Below are positions 43,832 to 50,383 of a stretch of 64,000 nt of DNA, piece by piece (position 1 is the first letter of the stretch; the number at the start of each line of letters is the position of its first letter). Origin of the DNA: CAWKEY01 sp963848675 (GTDB taxonomy: Bacteria; Pseudomonadota; Gammaproteobacteria; Methylococcales; Methylomonadaceae); the NCBI GenBank assembly GCA_963848675.1, contig CAWKEY010000025.1:1-64000 (forward strand), in the 5' to 3' direction. The translations under genes were made by a program, and so were the position numbers. The notes beneath the pieces are model-generated. The model was not told the DNA's origin and made no database searches. It saw only the letters and a program-made list of their open reading frames with translations.

Positions 43832-43869
43832 GTCAAGAGGGCCGCACCGCTTGGTGCGCCCCTCTTGAC
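43832..43869 (+). terminator. Rho-independent-type hairpin after cydX
   Basis: A 10-bp stem (GTCAAGAGGG with CCCTCTTGAC), one C-C mismatch, then a 6-bp stem (CGCACC with GGTGCG) around a GCTT loop. There is no following T-run on the plus strand, so it may be an RNA stabiliser or work with Rho. Confidence 0.8.
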
Positions 43870-43951
43870 TACAGCTCAAGTCTGACAAGGGTGCAAAAAA
43901 TTGGCCTTCAGCCAGTACCTTCCCTAACATGTCTTAAAAAACCAGCAAATC

Positions 43952-44890
43952 ATGGCAAAAATTATCACCGTTACCGCCAATACGGCCATTGATCTTTTTA
44001 TTGAAGTCGAGGGCCTGACGGCTAGCGATAACATCCTGGCAAAAAGCACTATCGATTTTGCCTGCGGCAAAGGCATCAATGTCGCAAAGGCTATCGAATC
44101 ATTGGCTAACCCGGTCTCCTGTTTTGGCTTTGCCGGGCGTCAATCGCTGGCTGCGTTCAACACATTAAACACCGGTTTGCTGCACATCGATTTGACGGCG
44201 GTGGCCGGCAAAACCAGAACCAACATTACCCTGCATGATTCGGCTGACCATAAGGAAACCCATATCCGGACAGCCGGTTTTACCGTAACAGATGAGGATT
44301 GCCAGACGCTGATCGAGAAAATCGATGCTTGTGCAGAACCGGGCGATATCCTAATCCTGTCCGGCAGCCTTCCTCCCGGCGCTCCAGGAAATTTGTATCA
44401 AACCTTTATTGAGCTGTGTCACCGCAAAGCCGTCATGGCTTTTTTGGATACCAGCGGAACCGGCTTGATCTCAGGCATCAAAACCAGACCTTATTTGATC
44501 AAACCCAATCAACAAGAGCTCGAAGCCATCATCGGCATGACCTTGCCGGATGAACAGAGCATCGTCGATGCCGCCCGCGCCATTATCGATCAAGGCGTCC
44601 AACGGGTTTATGTTTCCCGAGGCGATAAAGGCGCCATAGCTGTCAGCGAAAATGCTGCTTTGGCCGCTTACGTTAACCCAATGCCAGGAAAAATTGTGAG
44701 CAAAATCGGCTGTGGCGATGCCATGGTGGCTGGCCTGGCGATCGCTACGCTTGGAGGTTTGGGGCTGAACGACACCGTGAAATTAGGCGTTGCTTGTGGA
44801 ACAGCTAACTTGTTTTCAAGAGAACCAGGAAGATTTGACAAAAATACCCTGTCAGAAATTGCTGACCGAGTGATCATCATCAAGCTTTGA
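43952..44890 (+). CDS. PfkB-family sugar kinase, probable 1-phosphofructokinase/tagatose-6-phosphate kinase type
   Basis: 312 aa. The N-terminal NTAIDLFIEVEGL, ACGKGINVAKAIESL and the C-terminal GCGDAMVAGLAIA (catalytic Asp in the GxGD anion-hole motif) mark the PfkB fold close to FruK/LacC. It phosphorylates a sugar phosphate or sugar; no PTS genes are nearby, so fructose-1-phosphate through PTS is unlikely as the substrate. Standalone gene behind the cyd terminator; the RBS is weak. Confidence 0.85.
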   Translation: MAKIITVTANTAIDLFIEVEGLTASDNILAKSTIDFACGKGINVAKAIESLANPVSCFGFAGRQSLAAFNTLNTGLLHIDLTAVAGKTRTNITLHDSADHKETHIRTAGFTVTDEDCQTLIEKIDACAEPGDILILSGSLPPGAPGNLYQTFIELCHRKAVMAFLDTSGTGLISGIKTRPYLIKPNQQELEAIIGMTLPDEQSIVDAARAIIDQGVQRVYVSRGDKGAIAVSENAALAAYVNPMPGKIVSKIGCGDAMVAGLAIATLGGLGLNDTVKLGVACGTANLFSREPGRFDKNTLSEIADRVIIIKL

Positions 44891-45082
44891 GCCGCTTTAA
44901 ACCGGCAGTTTTGCGAAGCTCAGAGAGGCAAGTCTTGCTTTAGCAAAATCCAGCGCCCTGTTTGCATGACTTGACGCCGTTACGTGAAGCCTGCATTTTT
45001 ACTTCGCTAACGCTCCGTTTCCAGGATTTTCAATGAGGGTTGTAATCCCTGTACCTATATCAGTTTCGTTCCGGTGCTGGTT

Positions 45083-46042
45083 TCATGGCGCAGAAGTTTC
45101 TCCATTAGTCAGCACAAATTTGATGTCCAAGGTTCTCAAATAAGTTTGCAATCCAGCGTCTTGCATCGGTATTAAATGAGCTTCACTAGAGGACTCATTA
45201 TAATGGGCGTGCCAGTAACCTGGGGGCGTGATGAAAACTGAATACGGTTTCCAATCTATTCGAGTTGCGTTTATTATTTCTCCTTTCGCAGAAATCCTCG
45301 TGCCAACCAGGGTATAGCAACCAGGTTCACAATCTAAAATTAAATCCAGAGCGACTGATTGATGCCGATGCGGTAATTGTACGGCTTCCTTTGGAAGTAC
45401 CCCGAGCATAGCCCAAAGTGTGTGTGTCACAGTTAAAGTTTGATCCATTTCTTTATTGGCAAGCAGCACGCTAATGCGGCTTCGGTTCACAGCATCCGCT
45501 TCTTTTCTCACTTTATCCAATTCCCGCAGAGAATCTTCGGATGTATACAGTGTGGGTTTGAAGCGTTGAATGTCAGCTTTAACTCCGAGGTACCGCAGGA
45601 GCGGCTCGTCATGAACCAGGTAAAACGCAGAATCGGTACCGGCAAAATGACGTGTTTCCTTACCAATCGGCAACACTACAAAATCACCCGTTTTCCATGG
45701 TATATCCATGCCATCAAATTCAGTACAGCCACTTCCATGCATGACATAAAATAGCTGCGATGTCGCATTAAAATTCGTAGACAACGCTTCACCGGCCAGG
45801 ATACGCACGAAGTTGGCACAAAGAGCGGGACTGGTCGCCGGCCCTTCGCAACCTAATTTCTCGCTTATATCAAGCGGGATAATTCGGGTGCTGCCAGTTT
45901 TATGTAACTCGCTGCTGAATTCTGTAAACGGAATTTTAGAAATTGCTCCAGATCCAATGGGATCTGCGGCTTTCGTATATTCGTAGTAGATACAGTTCTC
46001 AATTAAACTCTTGAACTTTCCTGGTTTATCCAGCGTAGCCAT
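45083..46042 (-). CDS. Bicupin protein resembling gentisate 1,2-dioxygenase
   Basis: 319 aa with two cupin barrels. N-terminal barrel contains LFYVMHGSGCTEFDG and GDFVVLPIGKETRHFAG; the C-terminal one has LPHRHQSVALDLILD and PYSVFITPPGYWHAHYNE. Histidines suited to Fe(II) appear in both, with HRHQS the more typical. The layout resembles gentisate and 1-hydroxy-2-naphthoate dioxygenases, but there are no other aromatic-degradation genes nearby, so the substrate is open. A divergent metalloprotease gene follows. Confidence 0.7.
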   Translation of the reverse strand: MATLDKPGKFKSLIENCIYYEYTKAADPIGSGAISKIPFTEFSSELHKTGSTRIIPLDISEKLGCEGPATSPALCANFVRILAGEALSTNFNATSQLFYVMHGSGCTEFDGMDIPWKTGDFVVLPIGKETRHFAGTDSAFYLVHDEPLLRYLGVKADIQRFKPTLYTSEDSLRELDKVRKEADAVNRSRISVLLANKEMDQTLTVTHTLWAMLGVLPKEAVQLPHRHQSVALDLILDCEPGCYTLVGTRISAKGEIINATRIDWKPYSVFITPPGYWHAHYNESSSEAHLIPMQDAGLQTYLRTLDIKFVLTNGETSAP

Positions 46043-46447
46043 GGAACTTGCCTCTGAGGTAAATGAATGATTTTAAAATATGACGAACCTATTGAACCTC
46101 GCCATATTGGTTATTACTCCCATCTTATTTTGATAACGTACACTTTTGAAACAACGAAATCCCTTGCTAATAAAGGGCTGCCAAGCCTTAAAAAAAATAT
46201 ACGTTTTGTCACACAGACGGGAGTAAATAGGTATTTCTACTTATTGTAATAATGACTTTTTTCCTTTAGCCTGGATTTGTTTCTAGCATTCCAACTTATT
46301 TTTTTTATATCAAAGGATTAGTGTTCCGTATCCGTCGTTCAATCCATTAACTTAATGCTTTGGCTTGGCTTGAAATAGATTGCTTAATTAAGAGAAGGTT
46401 TTGTATGTGATCAATTTATAAAAATAATTAATTCCTAAGGGGAAAAC
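46043..46447. other. 405-bp divergent intergenic region
   Basis: AT-rich region between the bicupin and the secreted protease genes, so it must hold promoters for both. A weak hairpin, CCCTT/AAGGG, is at 46161-46177. A 60-codon frame at 46067 has no RBS or recognisable similarity and is not called. No regulator site was recognised. Confidence 0.5.
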
Positions 46448-48517
46448 ATGATGGACTTATACAGACCCAATAATACCAAGATTCTATTGGCACTAATTCT
46501 TTCTGCCATACCCCTGGCAGCATTTTCGCAACCCCACAAAGAAAAGCATTTTGGCCCAGATGCTCCTTTTCAAATAGAAGACCTACCTGCAGGTCATGTC
46601 CGTACAAAACTGGACAGGCTGTCTGAGAGACATAAGAGAAAGGCATTAAAATGGCTGCACAGGTTTTCATTTAGAGAGCATGATCTTAAGTACCTGCATG
46701 TAGATAACGAAGGGGGGGTTTTATATAGTGATACTGTTTTACCGGACGAAGGCTCTGCGTCAACAGTGTCCAGCATCGAACAGCCTCTATTCATTACCCA
46801 GACTGATGCCTTTACGCTACATAGCAAACCAGGAGCTCCAAATGTTGTTTACCTTGATTTTGATGGTTCTGTTATCACCAGTACAGCCTGGAATGCCTAT
46901 ATTGGCGTTCCTACGCTAAATGCAAAAAGCTACGATTTAGATGGCGCGCCCTCTACTTTCAGCAGTACTGAATTAAGTCAAATCGCAGAAATATGGCATC
47001 GTATGGCGGAGGACTACGCGCCATTTAATATCGATGTCACGACCGAACTGCCCGCCAGTTTTGGCCCCACTGTAGGCAGGGTTCTTATTACTGAGGACGT
47101 TGATGCCAACGGTAACAACATGCCATTTTTTGGCTCGGGCGGCGTTGCTTATGTCAACGTATGGGGCCTTAGCGATTACGCAAGCTATTATTCACCCGCA
47201 CTGGTTTACTATAACAGACTAGGCTTTGGTCACCCGCCTTATGTTGCGGAAGCAGGGTCTCACGAAATGGGACACATCCTGGGTCTATCTCATGATGGCT
47301 ATAATGATGGCACTACTGCTCAGGATTACTACGCTGGGCAAGGCACTGGTTTTGTGTCATGGGCGCCGATTATGGGTGTGGGTTATTATAACAATGTAAC
47401 TCAGTGGAGTAAGGGGGAATATCTTTTTGCAACTCAACTACAGGATGAAATTAACCTGATTGGTACAAAACTAAGTTACCGCACTGACGATCATGGCAAC
47501 AATACTTTGTCGTCAACATCTTTATCAGTTAATGCAACGGGTATTATCACTGCAAGCAATCCTGAGACAGATCCGCACAACATCAATGTAAGTAACAAGG
47601 GTATTATCGAAACCCGCAGTGATGTTGATTATTTTGCCTTTGATGCGGGAACCGGATCAATCAGTATCAATGTAACGCCAGCATGGGAGGCTTTTTATAG
47701 AACCGTAACAAGAGGTGCCAATCTGGATGTTCAAGCGACTTTGTATGACCAGAATGGAATACAAGTAGCGCAAAATGATCCACTCAATGAAACCGACGCA
47801 GTTATTTCCGCCACTGTTTCTGCGGGCCACTATTATCTGGCAGTCAGTGGCAATGGCAATAATGTGACCCCTTACTCTAACTATGGCAGTTTAGGTCAAT
47901 ACTTTATTTCGGGTACAGTTACTCCGGGTGCTCCTACCGACCATACTCCACCTACCCCCAATCCAATGACATTTGTTGCTGCGCCCAATGCTGGCACGAG
48001 CACTAACAGTATTACTATGACGGCTACAAAAGCGACTGATGATTCAGGGGTAGCGGTTCAGTACAACTTTGTCTGTGTTGCAGGTGGTACGGGTTGTGTA
48101 GACGGTGGCTGGCAAGCCTCTAATCAGTATACGGCGACAGGACTGGATGCTGGAGTGTCATATAGCTATAAAGTACAAGCCAAGGATAATTCTGGCAATC
48201 AAACTGGTTTTTCTAACACTGCATCTGCAAAAACGGTTCTTCCACTGCCAAGCACACCGACTAACCTGAATGGCTCAAAAGGGACTCAAGTATTGTTAAG
48301 CTGGAATACATCAACCTATGCAGCAAGCTATGATATTTGGCGCTGCAAAGAAGTAACATCAGGCGGACGCACAACATGTAGCTATGGCAGTACCCGCTAT
48401 GCGTCTTCCCCTGTTAATTCATTTGCAGGGAGTATACAGGCTGGTGTATTTAGATATAAGGTCAAAGCGGTTAATTCAAAAGGCACATCTGGCTTTAGTA
48501 ATGTCAAAAGACTATAA
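46448..48517 (+). CDS. Secreted metzincin-type zinc metalloprotease with C-terminal fibronectin III-like domain
   Basis: 689 aa. RBS AAGGGGA; signal peptide ending near LAAFSQ. The catalytic site is HEMGHILGLSHD (272-283), the HExxHxxGxxHD metzincin motif, with a Met-turn candidate PIMGVGYY. The stretch VYLDFDGS before it and WHRMAEDYAPFNIDVTTE are typical of bacterial secreted proteases of this layout. A beta-sandwich near 380-500 (DVDYFAFDAGTGSISINV) resembles pre-peptidase C-terminal domains; the end has two fibronectin III-like units. Its last 20 codons are repeated as a relic at 54339-54398. Function probably extracellular protein degradation. Confidence 0.85.
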   Translation: MMDLYRPNNTKILLALILSAIPLAAFSQPHKEKHFGPDAPFQIEDLPAGHVRTKLDRLSERHKRKALKWLHRFSFREHDLKYLHVDNEGGVLYSDTVLPDEGSASTVSSIEQPLFITQTDAFTLHSKPGAPNVVYLDFDGSVITSTAWNAYIGVPTLNAKSYDLDGAPSTFSSTELSQIAEIWHRMAEDYAPFNIDVTTELPASFGPTVGRVLITEDVDANGNNMPFFGSGGVAYVNVWGLSDYASYYSPALVYYNRLGFGHPPYVAEAGSHEMGHILGLSHDGYNDGTTAQDYYAGQGTGFVSWAPIMGVGYYNNVTQWSKGEYLFATQLQDEINLIGTKLSYRTDDHGNNTLSSTSLSVNATGIITASNPETDPHNINVSNKGIIETRSDVDYFAFDAGTGSISINVTPAWEAFYRTVTRGANLDVQATLYDQNGIQVAQNDPLNETDAVISATVSAGHYYLAVSGNGNNVTPYSNYGSLGQYFISGTVTPGAPTDHTPPTPNPMTFVAAPNAGTSTNSITMTATKATDDSGVAVQYNFVCVAGGTGCVDGGWQASNQYTATGLDAGVSYSYKVQAKDNSGNQTGFSNTASAKTVLPLPSTPTNLNGSKGTQVLLSWNTSTYAASYDIWRCKEVTSGGRTTCSYGSTRYASSPVNSFAGSIQAGVFRYKVKAVNSKGTSGFSNVKRL

Positions 48518-48530
48518 CTTTTTGATTACT

Positions 48531-48556
48531 ATGAAAGATGCCCTGTGCGGGAGGCG
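48531..48556 (+). repeat. Inverted repeat, left copy, flanking the IS110 element
   Basis: 26 bp starting ATGAAAGATGC, just beyond the protease stop. The reverse complement at 50024-50047 is identical except for two extra C bases in this copy. The pair brackets the IS110 region. Confidence 0.8.
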
Positions 48557-48612
48557 AGCGCGAGCCTGACCTAAACAGGCCTAAAAAAAATGATGTTTGA
48601 CCAACACGCCCG

Positions 48613-49830
48613 TTAAGGTGTGATATAGCCGTATTGAATGAGCTTCTTGATCCAGCGCGGCGCATTGCGCTGGACTTTCAGTGCTTCGTAGTCCGTATCG
48701 GCATCCCGGTAATAATCGCCGCGCTGGATCAACAAAAACACGGTTTTCAGTAATTTGTGGGCGATGGCAAAAATAGCGCGTTTTCGTCCGCGTCGTATCA
48801 GCAACCCCTTGAACTTTTCCTGCAAGCTGCATCGGGTTCGACTAGCGGCATTGGCGGCTTCGCACAAAATGCGTCGCACATAAGGATTGCCTTTGCGCGC
48901 CCTGGCCGATTGGCGTTTACCGGCCGATTCGTTTTGGCCGGGACAGACGCCGGCCCAGGAGGCCAGTTTATCGGCTGAGCCAAAGGCACTCATGTCGTCG
49001 CCGATTTCGACCAATAGCATCGCCGCGCTAAATTCGTCGATACCCGGTATCGTTTGTAAATTTTGCAGTATCACTTGATAGTCACTCAAATGATTCAGCA
49101 AGGTTTGCCGAAACCGCAGGATACGCGCTTCCAATTCGTCGATATGTATCATCAGCTCGCGGATGACGAAACGGTGACTGTCCGACAAATCGCCCTCCAA
49201 GGCCTCGCGTAATTCGTCGGGCGTGGCTTTGAGACGCGGATCGGCATGGGTCAACAATTGCTCGAGCGTTTCGCCGTCCAGCAATCCCGTAATCATGGCT
49301 TTGGCCGATTTGCCATACACATCGCTGACCACGACGGACAGGCGGATACCGGCATCGGTCAACAGTTTATGCAAGCGGTTTTTCTCGCCAGAGGCGATAC
49401 CGGTCAACTTTTGCAGTTGCCGGGCGATCAGGCGATATTCCCGAAACTGTCGAGGCGGTACGAAGCCCCCTCGCAACAAACCGCTTCGGGCCAGAATGGC
49501 CAGCCACTGGGCGTCGTTGATATCCGTCTTGCGTCCAGGGACTTGCTTGACATGGCGAGCATTGACCACGGCCAAATTCAAACCATACCACTCTAATGCC
49601 GCATAGGGACTCTTCCAATAAATGCCCGTACTTTCCATCACCACCAGTTCCGGATGAAAGGACGCTATCCACGCCGCCATTTCTCGCCGATCCCGTTTAA
49701 AGCCACCAAACTCGCGCACTTCGGTGACGACCTCGCCCAGGTCGTTCTCAGACAAGACACAGACGTTCAGCTTGGCTTGGTGTACATCCAGCACCGCCAC
49801 ACAACGATAGACTGCGGTTAATTCCGTCAT
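48613..49830 (-). CDS. IS110-family transposase/recombinase
   Basis: 405 aa. N-terminal DEDD RuvC-like domain: first Asp in AVLDVHQAKLNV, Glu in VMESTGIYW, and paired Asp in TDINDAQWLA. The C-terminal transposase_20 domain has QTIPGIDEFSAAMLLVEIGD, with a serine expected to attack DNA, and KGNPYVRRILCEAA. Complete and probably active. The family is guided by a bridge RNA encoded in the element's non-coding end. Confidence 0.95.
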   Translation of the reverse strand: MTELTAVYRCVAVLDVHQAKLNVCVLSENDLGEVVTEVREFGGFKRDRREMAAWIASFHPELVVMESTGIYWKSPYAALEWYGLNLAVVNARHVKQVPGRKTDINDAQWLAILARSGLLRGGFVPPRQFREYRLIARQLQKLTGIASGEKNRLHKLLTDAGIRLSVVVSDVYGKSAKAMITGLLDGETLEQLLTHADPRLKATPDELREALEGDLSDSHRFVIRELMIHIDELEARILRFRQTLLNHLSDYQVILQNLQTIPGIDEFSAAMLLVEIGDDMSAFGSADKLASWAGVCPGQNESAGKRQSARARKGNPYVRRILCEAANAASRTRCSLQEKFKGLLIRRGRKRAIFAIAHKLLKTVFLLIQRGDYYRDADTDYEALKVQRNAPRWIKKLIQYGYITP

Positions 49831-49990
49831 GATCTCCCAGGGGTGTAAACTTGATGCTCAGGGAGGCGGCGGATGTCAGACTGAATTCACCTTCAGGCTT
49901 GAATAGCCCGAGGTCTTATTATTGTGCGATCTCTGACGATTTATGCCGGGGTACGAGTCAGTCCGACGGGTCACGCTAGGTTTCAGGATT
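49831..49990 (-). ncRNA. Possible bridge-RNA region of the IS110 element
   Basis: About 160 bp between the recombinase start and the flanking repeat, with no open frame. In IS110-group elements the upstream non-coding end encodes a structured RNA with target- and donor-binding loops. Only position and size support this; no consensus was tested and folding was not computed. Confidence 0.3.
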
Positions 49991-49996
49991 AAATCT

Positions 49997-50134
49997 CTAA
50001 AAATTTGATCGACCTCTGCCCGCCGCCTCCCGCACAGCATCTTTCATTTTCCGGGGTGATGCAGCTTTTTTTTTCATGATCGTTAGGTAGATATGGTATC
50101 TTTCTTCTTGGGTTAGATGGTTGAATGTTCTCAT
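49997..50134 (-). pseudogene. IS30 transposase N-terminal fragment
   Basis: The first 17 codons (MRTFNHLTQEERYHIYL) match the intact IS30 transposase at 55958-56953. The next codons are unrelated and the frame stops after 45 codons. The upstream non-coding end of IS30 is also present. It is a 5' fragment left by deletion or by insertion of the IS110 element. Confidence 0.85.
50024..50047 (-). repeat. Inverted repeat, right copy, flanking the IS110 element
   Basis: 24 bp whose reverse complement equals the 26-bp left copy at 48531-48556 apart from two missing C bases. It lies inside the out-of-family part of the IS30 fragment frame. Confidence 0.8.
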
Positions 50135-50332
50135 TGGACACCTCTTTAGTTTTTTGTTTTGGTAGACGGAAACTATACCATCTAGCCCTTTTAAGAGGTG
50201 TTGCATTTATTATATGAATTCAAGATGGTTGAATGTTCTCATTGGACACCTCTTTAGTTTTTTGTTTTGGTAGACGGAAACTATACCATCTAGCCTCTTT
50301 AAGAGGTGTTGCATTTATTATATGAATTCAAG
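50117..50332. repeat. 108-bp direct tandem duplication of an IS30 end
   Basis: 50117-50224 and 50225-50332 are the same 108 bp: transposase start region, promoter region and terminal repeat of IS30, ending GAATTCAAG. They differ at about two bases (GCCCTTTTAAG against GCCTCTTTAAG). The same sequence occurs once at the right end of the intact IS30 (to 57043). Tandem IS ends can create strong promoters and transposition hot spots. Confidence 0.92.
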
Positions 50333-50383
50333 CTATGCTAGTCAGCAGTTAAAATTATTTTTAAAATGAGGGTTATGTAAAAA

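Larger units (their letters stand above)
48560..49990 (-). mobile_element. IS110-family insertion sequence (approximate limits)
   Basis: Contains one DEDD-type recombinase gene and about 160 bp of non-coding sequence upstream of it (minus-strand sense), as in IS110-group elements. The family lacks long terminal inverted repeats and makes no target duplication, so exact ends cannot be set from one copy. It lies within a 24-26-bp inverted repeat pair and beside an IS30 fragment. Confidence 0.7.

Noticed and set aside
43880..43951. Sigma54 promoter before the PfkB gene
   Set aside because: TTGGCC is present, but no GC follows at the required 10-bp spacing.
46067..46249. 60-codon frame in the divergent intergenic region
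   Set aside because: No RBS, low-complexity AT-rich content and it lies where the promoters of both flanking genes must be.
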